Source of the DNA: Roseateles sp.
Lineage (GTDB): Bacteria > Pseudomonadota > Gammaproteobacteria > Burkholderiales > Burkholderiaceae_C
Assembly: GCA_015657635.1 (NCBI GenBank)
Contig: JACDQM010000041.1
Location: 1-40,157, forward strand
Length of the DNA: 40,157 nucleotides
Reading direction: 5' to 3'
Shown here: positions 24,401 through 34,300 of the stretch, piece by piece
Layout: each line of letters begins with the position of its first letter
How positions within the stretch are numbered: the stretch's first letter is position 1
Program-made: the position numbers and the translations under genes
Notes under the pieces: model-generated
Told to the model about the DNA's origin: nothing
The model's input: the letters and a program-made list of their open reading frames with translations, nothing else
The model's database searches: none

Positions 24401-25462
24401 TTACAGCGTCGGGTAATCGGTATAGCCCTTGGCGCCCGGCGTGTAGAAGGTGGCCTGATCGGGCTTGTTCCAAGGCGCGCCCCGCTTGACGCGCTCCGGC
24501 AGGTCCGGATTGGCCAGGAAGCCGGTGCCGAAGGCCACGGCGTCCAGCTTGCCCTCGGCGATGGCCTGCTCGGCTTCCTCGGCGCTGTAGCCCATATTGC
24601 CGATCAGCACGCCCTGGTATTTCTCGCGCGCCACCGTCATCACATCGGCCTTCTGCACGCCGAAGAAGTCGGCGCGCATCAGGTGCAGATAGGCCAGCTG
24701 GAAGCGGCCCAGTTGCTCGGCCAGATAGGCGGTCCAGCCCAGCGGATCACTGTCGATCATGCTGTTGTAGCTGTTCAGCGGCGACAGCCGCAGGCCGACA
24801 CGATCTGGCCCGATGGCAGCGCAGACGGCGTCCAGCACCTCGAACAGGAAACGGGCGCGGTTCTCCATCGAGCCGCCATAGGCGTCCTGGCGCTTGTTGG
24901 CGCCGTCGCGCAGGAACTGGTCGATCAGATAGCCATTGGCGCCATGCACCTCGACACCATCAAAACCCGCCTCCCGCGCCCGCTTGGCCGCGTCGGCATA
25001 GGCCTGCACGATGGCCGGGATCTCATCGACGCGCAGTTCGCGCGGCAGCACGTTGGGCTTCTTGCCCTCTGGGGTGTGGGTTTCGCCCTCGACGGCCAGC
25101 GCGCTGGACGACACTGTCTCAGCGCCATTGTTGAGCCCCGGATGGGCAGCACGGCCTGCGTGCCAGATTTGCATGAAGATGCGCCCGCCCTTGGCGTGCA
25201 CCGCCGCGGTGGTCTGCTTCCAGGCCTCCATCTGCGCCTGCGAATAGATGCCAGGGTCGGCACCGAACGCCGAGGTGTCCGGCAGCACCATGGTGCACTC
25301 GGTGACGATCAGCCCGGCACTGGCGCGCTGGGCGTAGTACTCAGCCATCAGCGCATTGGGCATGTGGCCGGCATCGGCGCGGGTGCGGGTCAGCGGGGCC
25401 ATCAGCATGCGGTTGGGCAGATTCAGGGCACCGACTTGAAGGGGGGACAGCAGCTTGTTCAT
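24401..25462 (-). CDS. Alkene reductase, Old Yellow Enzyme family (NemA-like)
   Basis: A 353-residue FMN-dependent TIM barrel. N-terminus LLSPLQVGALNLPNRMLMAP with TRTRA, FMN/substrate residues in MQIWHAGRAAHP, the active-site HGANGYLIDQFL (HxxN with Tyr nearby), RVGLRLSP and VAFGTGFLANPDLP. It reduces activated C=C bonds with NAD(P)H; natural substrates vary. ATG at 25462 matches the family N-terminus; an ATG at 25483 would add seven residues. Confidence 0.93.
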   Translation of the reverse strand: MNKLLSPLQVGALNLPNRMLMAPLTRTRADAGHMPNALMAEYYAQRASAGLIVTECTMVLPDTSAFGADPGIYSQAQMEAWKQTTAAVHAKGGRIFMQIWHAGRAAHPGLNNGAETVSSSALAVEGETHTPEGKKPNVLPRELRVDEIPAIVQAYADAAKRAREAGFDGVEVHGANGYLIDQFLRDGANKRQDAYGGSMENRARFLFEVLDAVCAAIGPDRVGLRLSPLNSYNSMIDSDPLGWTAYLAEQLGRFQLAYLHLMRADFFGVQKADVMTVAREKYQGVLIGNMGYSAEEAEQAIAEGKLDAVAFGTGFLANPDLPERVKRGAPWNKPDQATFYTPGAKGYTDYPTL

Positions 25463-25652
25463 ACGGACTCGTAGAAAGGACATGACGATCAACCTGATCG
25501 AACGGCCGCAAGGTATCACCGCTTGCGATAGCCTCGCTTGACGCAGCCACAAGCGCTTTGTGTTATCCGGGAACGCGCAGTGATGCGCCCACCTACAATC
25601 CAGCCATCCCCAAAAAACACTCCGGTGCCACCGCGTGGTGCCAGCTCCGCCC

Positions 25653-28487
25653 ATGACCGAACTCGCCAAGTCCTTCGAACCTGCCGCCCTCGAAGCCCAT
25701 TGGGGTCCCCTGTGGGAAGCCCAGGGTCTGTACAAGCCCACGCTGGATGCGGCGCGCGAGTCCTTCTGCGTCCAGCTGCCGCCGCCCAACGTCACTGGCA
25801 CGCTGCATATGGGCCACGCCTTCAACCAGACCATCATGGACTCGTTGACGCGCTACCACCGCATGCGCGGCTTCAACACGCTGTGGGTGCCGGGTACCGA
25901 CCATGCGGGCATCGCCACACAGATCGTGGTGGAACGCCAGTTGCAGGAGAAGGGGCAGAGCCGCCACGACCTGGGCCGCAAGAACTTCGTCGCCCGCGTC
26001 TGGGACTGGAAGCAGCAGAGCGGCAACACCATCACCCAGCAGATGCGCCGCATGGGCGACTCGGTGTCCTGGGAGCATGAGTACTTCACGATGGACGAGA
26101 AGCTCTCGACCGTCGTCACCGAGACCTTCGTACGCCTGTTCGACGAAGGCCTGATCTACCGCGGCAAGCGGCTGGTGAGCTGGGACCCGATCCTGAAGTC
26201 CGCCGTCTCCGACCTCGAAGTTGAGAGCGAGGAAGAAGACGGCTCGCTGTGGCATATCCGCTATCCGCTGGCCGAGGGCAACGAATCGTTGGTGGTGGCC
26301 ACCACCCGCCCGGAGACCATGCTGGGCGACACCGCCGTGATGGTGCATCCGGAAGACGAGCGCTATCAGCACCTGATCGGCAAGCAGGTGAAGCTGCCCA
26401 TCACTGGCCGCCTGGTGCCGGTGATCGCCGATGACTATGTGGACAAGGCCTTCGGTACCGGCGTCGTCAAGGTGACGCCCGCTCATGACCAGAACGACTA
26501 CCAGGTCGGCCTGCGCCACCAGCTGCCGATGCTGACCATCTTCGATCTGGAGGCCAAGGTCAGCCACGCCGAAGCCACGGACATTCCGGCCGAGTATGTC
26601 GGCCTGGACCGCTTCGTCGCGCGCAAGAAGATCGTCGCCCAGCTGGAGGCCGAGGGCTTGCTGGTCGAGGTGAAGAAGCACAAGCTGATGGTGCCGCGCT
26701 GCGCCCGCACTGGCCAGGTGATCGAGCCGATGCTGACCGACCAGTGGTTCGTCGCGATGAGCAAGCCCGGCGCTGGCGGCAAGAGCATTGCCGAACAGGC
26801 CATCGAGGCGGTGGCTTCGGGCGAGGTGAAGTTCGTGCCCGAGAACTGGGTCAACACCTACAACCAGTGGATGAAGAACATCCAGGACTGGTGCATCTCG
26901 CGCCAGCTGTGGTGGGGCCACCAGATCCCAGCCTGGTATGACGAGGACGGCAAGGTCTACGTGGCCCGCAACGAAGCGGAAGCGCAGGCCAAGGCCCCTG
27001 GCAAGACCCTCAGGCGCGACGAGGACGTGCTGGACACCTGGTACTCCTCCGCGCTGGTGCCCTTCTCCACGCTGGGCTGGCCGGCCAAGACGCTTGAGCA
27101 GGACCTGTTCCTGCCCTCCTCCGTCCTGGTGACTGGCTACGACATCATCTTCTTCTGGGTCGCCCGGATGATCATGATGACCAAGCACTTCACCGGCCAG
27201 GTGCCCTTCAAGCATGTGTACATCCACGGCCTGGTGCTGGACGCGCAAGGCAAGAAGATGTCCAAGTCCGAGGGCAATGTGCTGGACCCGGTGGACCTGA
27301 TCGACGGCATTGCGCTGGACCCGCTGCTGGACAAGCGCACCCAAGGCCTGCGCAAGCCCGAGACCGCGCCCAAGGTGCGCAAGGCCACCGAGAAGGAATT
27401 CCCCGAAGGCATCCCTGGCTACGGCGCCGACGCCTTGCGCTTCACCTTCGCAGCCATGGCCACGCTGGGCCGCTCGGTCAATTTCGACAGCAAGCGCTGC
27501 GAGGGCTACCGCAATTTCTGCAACAAGCTCTGGAACGCCACCCGCTTCGTGCTGATGAATACCGAGGGCCAGGATTGCGGCCTGCTGGAGCACAGCAAGG
27601 AACAGTGCGCGCCGGGCGGCAGCGCGCATGGCTATCTGAGCTTCAGCCAGGCCGACCGATGGATCAGCAGCGAGCTGCAGAAGGTCGAGGCCGCTGTGGC
27701 CCAGGGCTTCGCCGACTACCGTCTGGACAACGTCGCCAATGCCCTCTACGACTTCATCTGGAACGAGTACTGCGACTGGTATCTGGAGATCGCCAAGGTG
27801 CAGATCCAGAATGGCGACGAAAGCCAGCAGCGCGCCACCCGACGCACGCTGATCCGCGTGCTGGAAACCACGCTGCGCCTGCTGCACCCGATCGCGCCCT
27901 TCATCACCGAAGAGCTGTGGCAGACCGTGGCGCCGATCGCCGGCCGCAAGAGCACGGACTCCATCGTCACGGCTGCCTATCCGGTGGCCCAGCCCGAGCG
28001 CATCGACGCCGCCGCTTGCGCATGGGTGGCACAGCTCAAGGATGTGGTCGGCACCTGCCGCAGCCTGCGTAGCGAAATGAGCCTGTCGCCGGCCGAGCGC
28101 GTGCCGCTGCTGGTCGGTGGCGACCTCGCCTTCATCCGCGACGCGGCACCGCTGCTGAAGGTGCTGGCCAAGTTGTCGGACGTGCAACTGATCGAGGATG
28201 AGGCGGCCTTCACCGAAGCCAGCAGCCTGTCACCGGTGCTGGTGCATGGCGCCGCCCGCCTGGCGCTGAAGGTGGAGATCGATATCGAAGCCGAGCAGGC
28301 CCGCCTGAGCAAGGAGATCACGCGCCTGGATGGCGAGATCGCCAAGGCCACCGCCAAGCTCGGCAACGAGAGTTTCGTCGCGCGCGCACCGGCCGCCGTG
28401 GTGGAGCAGGAGCGCCAGCGCATCGCCGATTTCGGCAATACGGTAGTGCGCCTGCGCGCGCAATTGAGTCAGCTGCTGGCTCGCTAA
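25653..28487 (+). CDS. valS: Valyl-tRNA synthetase
   Basis: A 944-residue class I aminoacyl-tRNA synthetase. HIGH-type motif TLHMGHAF (about residues 48-55), editing domain ([12 protein letters not shown]), KMSKS motif KKMSKSEGN (about 535), anticodon-binding domain and the C-terminal coiled-coil ([16 protein letters not shown]) specific for ValRS. ATG at 25653; the GTG at 25635 is a less likely upstream start. A TACAAT box at 25594-25599 could be its -10. Confidence 0.97.
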   Translation: MTELAKSFEPAALEAHWGPLWEAQGLYKPTLDAARESFCVQLPPPNVTGTLHMGHAFNQTIMDSLTRYHRMRGFNTLWVPGTDHAGIATQIVVERQLQEKGQSRHDLGRKNFVARVWDWKQQSGNTITQQMRRMGDSVSWEHEYFTMDEKLSTVVTETFVRLFDEGLIYRGKRLVSWDPILKSAVSDLEVESEEEDGSLWHIRYPLAEGNESLVVATTRPETMLGDTAVMVHPEDERYQHLIGKQVKLPITGRLVPVIADDYVDKAFGTGVVKVTPAHDQNDYQVGLRHQLPMLTIFDLEAKVSHAEATDIPAEYVGLDRFVARKKIVAQLEAEGLLVEVKKHKLMVPRCARTGQVIEPMLTDQWFVAMSKPGAGGKSIAEQAIEAVASGEVKFVPENWVNTYNQWMKNIQDWCISRQLWWGHQIPAWYDEDGKVYVARNEAEAQAKAPGKTLRRDEDVLDTWYSSALVPFSTLGWPAKTLEQDLFLPSSVLVTGYDIIFFWVARMIMMTKHFTGQVPFKHVYIHGLVLDAQGKKMSKSEGNVLDPVDLIDGIALDPLLDKRTQGLRKPETAPKVRKATEKEFPEGIPGYGADALRFTFAAMATLGRSVNFDSKRCEGYRNFCNKLWNATRFVLMNTEGQDCGLLEHSKEQCAPGGSAHGYLSFSQADRWISSELQKVEAAVAQGFADYRLDNVANALYDFIWNEYCDWYLEIAKVQIQNGDESQQRATRRTLIRVLETTLRLLHPIAPFITEELWQTVAPIAGRKSTDSIVTAAYPVAQPERIDAAACAWVAQLKDVVGTCRSLRSEMSLSPAERVPLLVGGDLAFIRDAAPLLKVLAKLSDVQLIEDEAAFTEASSLSPVLVHGAARLALKVEIDIEAEQARLSKEITRLDGEIAKATAKLGNESFVARAPAAVVEQERQRIADFGNTVVRLRAQLSQLLAR

Positions 28488-28568
28488 CGCGGTTCAGCAC
28501 GACGGTCGTGCGCTTGCGCGCGCCGTTGGCCCAGTGGCGGGCCTGCTGATGAAGCAGCGAGCAGCCGC

Positions 28569-29552
28569 TCAGCGCCAGCGTTGAGCGGCTGCCGCGGGCA
28601 CAGGCAGCTCGGCCGGCGCGGTCGAGCGGTAGTCCGAAGCGGCGCTGCTGGGCAAGGCCGACAGCAGTTCGTCGATGCGCTTGGCCACCGCCCAGGCCGC
28701 GCGCACGCGGGATTCGCGTGTGGTGCTGGCCAGGCGCGGGGTGACCTGCAGCGCCTCCAGGCCAGCCAATGGGCGGCCCGGGTCCAGCATGCCAGGCTCC
28801 AGACTGTCGAACCAGGCCGCGAGGATGCGACCGCTGCTGATGGCTTCGGCCAAAGAGCGCTCATCGAAAACAGCGGAATGCGCAATGCTCACCAGCACCT
28901 GGTTGGCCTTGGCGAAGCTCAGCACACGCTCACCCATCAAGCCGCGGTAGCGCTGAAAGAACGCCAGCTGCACGCTGACAGCATCGCTGTGCTCCATCAG
29001 TTCTCGCAGCGGCACCGGCTCGATTCCCCACTGCGCCCAGACCGACTCGGTGTGATGCAGGCTGGGGTCGTAGCCGATCACCCGCGTGCCGAAGGCAGGC
29101 AGCAGTTGCGCCAGCATGCGTGCAGCCGGGCTCATGCCGACCAGGCCAACGGTGGCGCAGCCGAGCTCACGTCCGACCAGCATGCCGTCGCTGGCCTGGA
29201 CTGGCACGCGACGCAACAGGGCCAGCAGCGCGCCAATGACGAACTCAGCCTCGGCGGCAGCCGTGGCCGAGAGGCTGCGCACCACCTCCACTCGGGCCGC
29301 GCGGCAGGCTTCGACGTCGATGTTCTCGACACCCGCGCTGATGCGCCCCAGCACACGCAGCCGAGGCGCCGCGCGCAGCAGCCCGGCATCCACCGCCACA
29401 TTGGGCGGCAGGATCAAGGCCTGCACCTGATGCAGCGCCGAACGCAAGGCCTGACCGTCTGCTGCCAATTCAGGGGCGAACTGCACCAGATGGCGCTCGG
29501 CCAACCACTGCATCACCTCGGCTTCCAGGGGCTCGACGATCAACAAACTCAT
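28569..29552 (-). CDS. D-2-hydroxyacid dehydrogenase homologue with lost catalytic residues
   Basis: A 327-residue protein with the overall pattern of D-isomer-specific 2-hydroxyacid dehydrogenases: LGRISAGVENIDVEAC, TAAAEAEFVIGALLALLRRV, FGTRVIGYDPSL. Key residues differ. The dinucleotide loop reads GLVGMSPAA instead of GIVGxGxIG, the catalytic Arg segment (usually VARG) is IAHS, and the His segment (usually TPH) is TPRL. It may be a pseudoenzyme. A short palindrome GCACGACGGTCGTGC (28497-28511) separates it from valS. Divergent from galU. Confidence 0.8.
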   Translation of the reverse strand: MSLLIVEPLEAEVMQWLAERHLVQFAPELAADGQALRSALHQVQALILPPNVAVDAGLLRAAPRLRVLGRISAGVENIDVEACRAARVEVVRSLSATAAAEAEFVIGALLALLRRVPVQASDGMLVGRELGCATVGLVGMSPAARMLAQLLPAFGTRVIGYDPSLHHTESVWAQWGIEPVPLRELMEHSDAVSVQLAFFQRYRGLMGERVLSFAKANQVLVSIAHSAVFDERSLAEAISSGRILAAWFDSLEPGMLDPGRPLAGLEALQVTPRLASTTRESRVRAAWAVAKRIDELLSALPSSAASDYRSTAPAELPVPAAAAQRWR

Positions 29553-29631
29553 GAATCTGCGCTAAATGCCCTCGTTATTGCGGGTCTGTCCCATGCACAA
29601 TGCGGCCGAACAGCCAGCCCAGTGTACGAAT

Positions 29632-30498
29632 ATGAAAGTCACCAAAGCGATCTTCCCTGTTGCCGGTCTCGGTACGCGCTTCCTGCCAGCCACCAAGGCG
29701 CAACCCAAGGAAATGCTGCCGGTCGTCGACAAGCCGCTGATCCAATACGCCGTAGAAGAAGCCTATGCCGCCGGTGTGCGCGAGATGATCTTCGTGACGG
29801 GCCGACACAAGCGCCCGATCGAAGACCACTTTGACATGACATTCGAGCTGGAGCTAGCCCTCGAACAGGCGGGTAAGAAGGAATTGCTGGACGTGGTACG
29901 CAGCGTCAAACCCGACGACATGGAGTGCATCTACGTGCGTCAGGCGCAAGCCCTGGGCCTTGGCCACGCGGTGTTGTGCGCGCAGCGCCTGGTTGGCCAA
30001 GACCCGTTCGCCGTGCTGCTGGCGGACGACCTGATGGTGGGCCAGCCGCCCGTGCTCAAGCAGATGGTGGATCAGTTCGCCGAGTGGCACGCGTCCATCC
30101 TGGCCGTGCAGGAAGTGCCGGCCGAACACACCCGGCGCTACGGCATCGTGGCGGGCACGCCGGTGAACGACAAGATGATGGACGTCAGCCGCATCGTCGA
30201 GAAACCCGCCCCCGAGGACGCACCGTCGCGACTGGGCGTGGCCGGGCGCTACATCCTGACGCCCGGTGTGTTCCGTGAGATTGCAAACCAGCCTCGCGGC
30301 GTCGGCGGCGAGATTCAGCTCACTGACGGCATCGCCGGCCTGCTGCGGCGCGAGAAGGTCTTTGCCTACCGCTACGAAGGCAAGCGCTATGACTGCGGCA
30401 GCAAGGAAGGTTTTCTGCAAGCCAACGTCGAGCTCGCCCTGGCCCACCCGGAGCTGGGCCCGGGCTTCCGCGACTACCTGCGCAGCATCGATATCTAA
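29632..30498 (+). CDS. galU: UTP-glucose-1-phosphate uridylyltransferase
   Basis: A 288-residue nucleotidyltransferase with the GalU signature [21 protein letters not shown] (residues 10-30), VLLADDLM (metal-binding Asp), IVEKPAPE and [13 protein letters not shown]. It makes UDP-glucose for polysaccharides and LPS. The ATG at 29632 fits the family; earlier in-frame starts do not. A strong terminator follows. Confidence 0.96.
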   Translation: MKVTKAIFPVAGLGTRFLPATKAQPKEMLPVVDKPLIQYAVEEAYAAGVREMIFVTGRHKRPIEDHFDMTFELELALEQAGKKELLDVVRSVKPDDMECIYVRQAQALGLGHAVLCAQRLVGQDPFAVLLADDLMVGQPPVLKQMVDQFAEWHASILAVQEVPAEHTRRYGIVAGTPVNDKMMDVSRIVEKPAPEDAPSRLGVAGRYILTPGVFREIANQPRGVGGEIQLTDGIAGLLRREKVFAYRYEGKRYDCGSKEGFLQANVELALAHPELGPGFRDYLRSIDI

Positions 30499-30513
30499 GG
30501 CGCTGCAAGGACG

Positions 30514-30543
30514 AAAAAAGCCGCGCAACTGCGCGGCTTTTTC
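30514..30543. terminator. Terminator shared by galU and the tusA operon
   Basis: Stem GCCGCGC-AACT-GCGCGGC (30520-30537) with AAAAAA before and TTTTT after, so it is active in both directions between convergent genes. Confidence 0.92.
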
Positions 30544-30561
30544 ATGGACGGGCGCCGCGGA

Positions 30562-30789
30562 TCAACGACGCTTGAGCAGGTGAACAAACTCCTCGCCGCT
30601 CTTGCTCTGCTCGACCAGCTCATTGCCCGTCTGACGGGCAAAGGCCTGGAAGTCGCGCATGGAACCCGGGTCGGTGGCCACGACCTTCAGCAGCTGGCCG
30701 CTCTCCATCTCGGCCAGCGCCTTCTTGGCTTTCAAGATGGGCAGCGGGCAATTGAGGCCGCGGGTGTCGAGTTCTTTGTCAGCGTTCAT
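30562..30789 (-). CDS. tusA: TusA-family sulfur carrier protein
   Basis: A 75-residue SirA/TusA-like protein with the active cysteine in DTRGLNCPLPILKAKKAL (about residues 8-25) and the C-terminal strand EEFVHLLKRR. It passes sulfur in tRNA thiolation or other sulfur transfer. It lies 26 bp behind the Nudix gene and downstream of cysM, a sulfur-related context. Confidence 0.88.
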   Translation of the reverse strand: MNADKELDTRGLNCPLPILKAKKALAEMESGQLLKVVATDPGSMRDFQAFARQTGNELVEQSKSGEEFVHLLKRR

Positions 30790-30815
30790 GTCTCTGTCCT
30801 TGTGATTGGACTATT

Positions 30816-31358
30816 TTAAGGCTTGGCTGGCTCGAACCACTGGGGCTCGATGCCGCGTTGCCGCAGCCACAGCGCCAGTGCCTGCCCGGTGCCTGCCGGC
30901 CAGCAGCGCAGCTGCGCAGGCGCGAACAGTTTGTATTCGCTCAGTTCCGGCGACAGAACGATCTCGCCGCGCGCCTTCGCCGCGTAGGCAATGATGACCT
31001 GGTTCATGCGCTGGAAGTCCCAGACTCCCAACAACTCCAGCGACTCGACCTGCAGCGAGGTTTCCTCGGCCACCTCGCGGCTGATGCCCTCTTCCGGCGT
31101 CTCCCCCGCCTCCATGAAGCCGGTGATCAGGCCGAAGAAACGTCCAGGCCAGGCTGCGTTGCAGGCCAGCAAGACCTGACCCTCTCGGTCCACGCACTCG
31201 ATCACCGCGGCCAGCACCGGCGTCGGATTGTTCCAGTGCGTGAAGCCACAGGCCGGGCAGCGCAGCCGGGTCTTGCTGCCACCGTCCTCCTGCTGCGCCA
31301 GCCAGGCCATCTCGGTGGCACAGCTGGGGCAGAAGCGATAGACGAGCGCCTCAGTCAC
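30816..31358 (-). CDS. Nudix hydrolase with zinc ribbon
   Basis: A 180-residue protein: N-terminal zinc ribbon with two Cys pairs (CPSC, CPAC), then the Nudix box GFMEAGETPEEGISREVAEE, in which the usual Gly after EE-x is Ser (EETSL). It resembles NudC-type pyrophosphatases, but the substrate is unknown. The GTG start at 31358 overlaps the cysM stop (GTGA), so translation is coupled to cysM, which is frameshifted as given. Confidence 0.88.
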   Translation of the reverse strand: MTEALVYRFCPSCATEMAWLAQQEDGGSKTRLRCPACGFTHWNNPTPVLAAVIECVDREGQVLLACNAAWPGRFFGLITGFMEAGETPEEGISREVAEETSLQVESLELLGVWDFQRMNQVIIAYAAKARGEIVLSPELSEYKLFAPAQLRCWPAGTGQALALWLRQRGIEPQWFEPAKP

Positions 31359-32261
31359 GCCGGAAAAACGCCAGTCGACAAGTAGCGGTCACCGCGGTCA
31401 CAGACCACGAAGACGATGGTGGCGTTGCTGAGCTGGCGCGCCAGCTGCAGCGCGACCCAGCAGGCGCCTGCTGCCGAAATGCCAGCGAAGATACCCTCCT
31501 CGCGCGCCATACGTCGGGCCATCTCCTCCGCCTCGGACTGGCCAACAAGCACCAGCTCGTCAACCATGCTCGCGTCATAAATCTTGGGCAGATAGGCTTC
31601 TGGCCATTTGCGAATGCCCGGGATCCGCGAACCCTCGCTGGGCTGCGCCCCGACGATGCGCACCTGCGGATTCATCTCCTTCAGATAGCGCGAGGTGCCG
31701 GTGATCGTGCCTGTGGTGCCCATCGCGCTGACGAAGTGGGTGACGCGCCCTGTGTATCGCGCCAGATCTCGGGGCCGGTGGTCTCGTAGTGGATGCGCGG
31801 GTTGTCAGCATTGGCGAACTGGTCAAGCACGCGCCCTTGCCCTCGCGCTGCATCTGTTCAGCCAGATCGCGCGCGTACTCCATGCCACCGGAACGCGGCG
31901 TCAGGATCAGTTCAGCGCCATAGGCCTTCATGGTCTGCGCCCGCTCGATCGACAGGTCCTCCGGCATGATCAGCACCATGCGGTAACCACGGATCGCTGC
32001 CGCCATCGCCAGCGCGATGCCGGTGTTGCCCGACGTAGCCTCGATCAAGGTATCGCCAGGCTTGATATCGCCCCGCTCCTCAGCGCGGCGAATCATGCTG
32101 ATGGCTGGCCTGTCCTTGACCGAACCGGCCGGATTGTTGCCCTCCAGCTTGGCAAGGATCACATTGCCGCGACTGGCAAGCTCTGACCCGAGTCGCTGCA
32201 GGCGCACCAGTGGCGTGTTGCCGATCACATCTTCTAGGGTGGGATAGTGCATATGGCTCAT
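31355..32261 (-). pseudogene. cysM: Cysteine synthase B, two frameshifts
   Basis: A CysM homologue (PLP-dependent synthesis of cysteine from O-acetylserine). The N-terminal part is typical: VIGNTPLVRL, KLEGNNPAGSVKDRPA with the PLP lysine, EATSGNTGIALA. The frame breaks near 31829-31837, the middle ([20 protein letters not shown]) runs in a second frame, and it breaks again near 31743-31751, after which [14 protein letters not shown] to the normal C-terminus is in a third. Each break looks like loss of one base in the same context (ACGCGCCCT). The whole protein can be restored by two insertions, so an assembly error is possible. Confidence 0.88.
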
Positions 32262-32354
32262 GGCGTTGATTGTGGCAGCCAAAAGCGCCTCACCGTGGGC
32301 TGGGGCATTTGTATGGCACAATTGCGACCTTCAGCAGCGTGAGCTACGAGGTCT

Positions 32355-32439
32355 GCCCCGATGGCGGAATCGGTAGACGCAGGGGACTCAAAATCCCCCG
32401 CCGCAAGGTGTGCCGGTTCGAGTCCGGCTTGGGGCACCA
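32355..32439 (+). tRNA. tRNA-Leu(CAA)
   Basis: An 85-nt type II tRNA. Acceptor stem GCCCCGA / TTGGGGC, anticodon stem GGGGA / TCCCC with loop CTCAAAA (anticodon CAA), a variable arm, T-arm GCCGGTTCGAGTCCGGC, and an encoded CCA at 32437-32439. It is intact and not the tRNA linked to the island. Confidence 0.95.
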
Positions 32440-32466
32440 GATCACATAGCCTGCAGCTGGAACAAC

Positions 32467-32490
32467 AGCCCCGCACGTCGGGGCTTTTTT
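32467..32490 (+). terminator. Terminator behind tRNA-Leu
   Basis: Stem AGCCCCG-CACGT-CGGGGCT followed by TTTTT, 28 bp after the tRNA end. Confidence 0.9.
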
Positions 32491-32697
32491 CATGGCTTGC
32501 CACTCGGCGCAGGACATGGCTCATTGGCTTCCGTCCCAGTTCCAGCCCTTGCAAGCGCGCCAAGGCTCGAAGAGCCCGCAACGAGCGCATACACTCCAAG
32601 CGCTTCGCTGGTGCCCGCTTGCTGGCGCTTGCCAGTCACTGATCCACACGGTGCGCGGCCGCCGATGCACCGCAGCAGCCCGAACCCTCGACGATCT

Positions 32698-33279
32698 ATG
32701 AACCATCTTCCGCCGGTTACCAAAGCCTTCCTGCTGGCCTGCGTGGGCGTGTTCTGCGCCTTCGTGCTGCTGCCGCCGCAGTGGCGTGGCATCTTTGAGC
32801 TCTGGCCTTTGCAGTCGGGCTTGTTCATGCCCTGGCAGCCGCTCACCTATGCGCTGCTGCATGGCGATGTGATGCACCTGTTCTTCAATATGCTGGGCCT
32901 GTGGATGTTCGGCTCCGAGCTGGAGCGGGTCTGGGGCCCGAAACGCTATCTGCAGATGTTGCTGGCCAGCGTACTGACCGCTGCCGCAGCTCAGCTGGTG
33001 TTCACGCTGCTGATCGGATCCAACGCGCCGACCGTCGGCGCCTCAGGCGCCTTGTTCGGCCTGCTGCTGTCCTTCGGCATGCTGTTCCCCGACCGGATCA
33101 TCATGCCGCTGTTCCCGCCGATCCCGATGAAGGCCAAGTACTTCGTCGCCTTGTTCGGCATGCTGGAATTGCTGATGGGCCTTTCCGGCGGCGGCGGCAT
33201 CGCACACTTCGCCCACCTTGGCGGCATGCTGGGCGCCTACCTGCTGATCCGTTACTGGCGCTCCGCCCGGCGTCGCTGA
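32698..33279 (+). CDS. Rhomboid-family intramembrane serine protease
   Basis: A 193-residue integral membrane protein with six hydrophobic segments. Catalytic serine in GASGALFG (about residue 118) and histidine in IAHFAHLGGMLGAYL (about residue 170); HLFFNMLGLWMFG is the conserved oxyanion loop region. It cleaves transmembrane helices; substrates unknown. The ATG at 32698 gives the family N-terminus; the longer frame upstream is not protein-like. Confidence 0.93.
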   Translation: MNHLPPVTKAFLLACVGVFCAFVLLPPQWRGIFELWPLQSGLFMPWQPLTYALLHGDVMHLFFNMLGLWMFGSELERVWGPKRYLQMLLASVLTAAAAQLVFTLLIGSNAPTVGASGALFGLLLSFGMLFPDRIIMPLFPPIPMKAKYFVALFGMLELLMGLSGGGGIAHFAHLGGMLGAYLLIRYWRSARRR

Positions 33280-33283
33280 AGCC

Positions 33284-34192
33284 TCAGGCGAGCAAGCCCT
33301 GCGCCGGATTCGGGTAGCGCAGCGCGAGCCGCAGCTCCTTCTTCATGCGAGCGTTCAGCAGGCGCCGAGACTCGCTCATGAAACTCAGCTGCATCGGAGA
33401 AAACTCAGCTGCGGCCTGTGCCCGGGCGATGCGCTGCGGCCGCGCCAAGCCGCACAGATCGGCAGCCAGGTCGAAGTAGTCGCCCATCAGCATTTCGCTG
33501 TCGTCGCAGATGTGCAGCGCACGCTGCGGCAACCCGCGCTGCAAGGCCGCCACACAGGCGCGTGCCAGATCATCGGCATGGATGTGGTTGGTGTAGACGT
33601 CGTCTGAGCGCGCCAGCACCGGTGCGCCGCGTGCCAGCCGCTCACGCGGATGGCCGCCCGGTCGGTCGCCGGCATAGATGCCCGGCACGCGCAGGATGCT
33701 CACCGTGACGCCAAACGCCGCGCCGAACCAGCGCAATTGCTCCTCAGCCGAGACCCTTCGGCGCGCCCTGTCGGTGGCTGGCGCGACCGGCCGGGTCTCG
33801 TCGAAACGCGCGCCGGCACAGTCGCCGTAAACCCCCGTGGTGCTCGCATACACCAGCCGCGCCGGCGGCGCGCCGCGCGCCAAGGCACGCAGCAGATTCA
33901 GCGTGCGCTGGTCCGTCGCGCCGCTGGGCTGCGGCGGCGCCAGATGCAGCACCCGATCGGCCAGCCCGGCCAGGCGGCCCAGCGTGGCGGGTTGGTCCAG
34001 ATTGCCGAGCAGCGGCAGCACGCCGGCGGCCCGCAAGGCCGGCGCGCGCTCCGGGCTTGAGGTCAGGGCCAGCACCTGCCAGCGCCCGGCCAGTGCACGC
34101 ACCACACGCATGCCGACATCGCCACAACCCACGATCAGCAGGCGCGGCCTGCGTTGGCGTGGCCGGGGTGATTGGGGCGCGGCAAATGACAT
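33284..34192 (-). CDS. NAD(P)-binding SDR-family protein (YeeZ-like)
   Basis: A 302-residue protein with a Rossmann motif LLIVGCGDVGMRVVRAL (about residues 18-34), YASTTGVYGDCAGARFDE and ILRVPGIYAGDRPGG, as in SDR proteins of the YeeZ group; function unknown. It starts at 34192, is divergent from the reductase gene and ends four bases from the rhomboid gene. Confidence 0.82.
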   Translation of the reverse strand: MSFAAPQSPRPRQRRPRLLIVGCGDVGMRVVRALAGRWQVLALTSSPERAPALRAAGVLPLLGNLDQPATLGRLAGLADRVLHLAPPQPSGATDQRTLNLLRALARGAPPARLVYASTTGVYGDCAGARFDETRPVAPATDRARRRVSAEEQLRWFGAAFGVTVSILRVPGIYAGDRPGGHPRERLARGAPVLARSDDVYTNHIHADDLARACVAALQRGLPQRALHICDDSEMLMGDYFDLAADLCGLARPQRIARAQAAAEFSPMQLSFMSESRRLLNARMKKELRLALRYPNPAQGLLA

Positions 34193-34227
34193 TCGGTGGG
34201 CTCAGGCAAAATGGCTGCCGAGTTTAC

Positions 34228-34260
34228 GGCCCGCCGGCCCTCGCGGCGGGCCGCTGTTTT
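34228..34260 (+). promoter_or_regulatory. Terminator-like hairpin in the leader of the reductase gene
   Basis: A 9-bp perfect stem GGCCCGCCG / CGGCGGGCC (34228-34236, 34244-34252) followed by GCTG and a T-run, located between two divergent genes and 41 bp before the ATG at 34301. As no gene ends here, it may be an attenuator or the end of a small leader RNA. Confidence 0.5.
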
Positions 34261-34300
34261 TACTGCTGCAAAGCCCCAACCGTCAGCCGAGATCCCCGCC

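Noticed and set aside
25593..28187. Very long open frame (864 codons) antisense to valS
   Set aside because: It is the mirror of a strongly codon-biased GC-rich gene and shows low-complexity His/Leu/Gly-rich sequence without domains; valS is certain.
32355..32439. tRNA-Leu as the integration site of the island
   Set aside because: It lies 16 kb inside the core region, is intact, and its 3-prime end does not match the fragment at 15880-15890.
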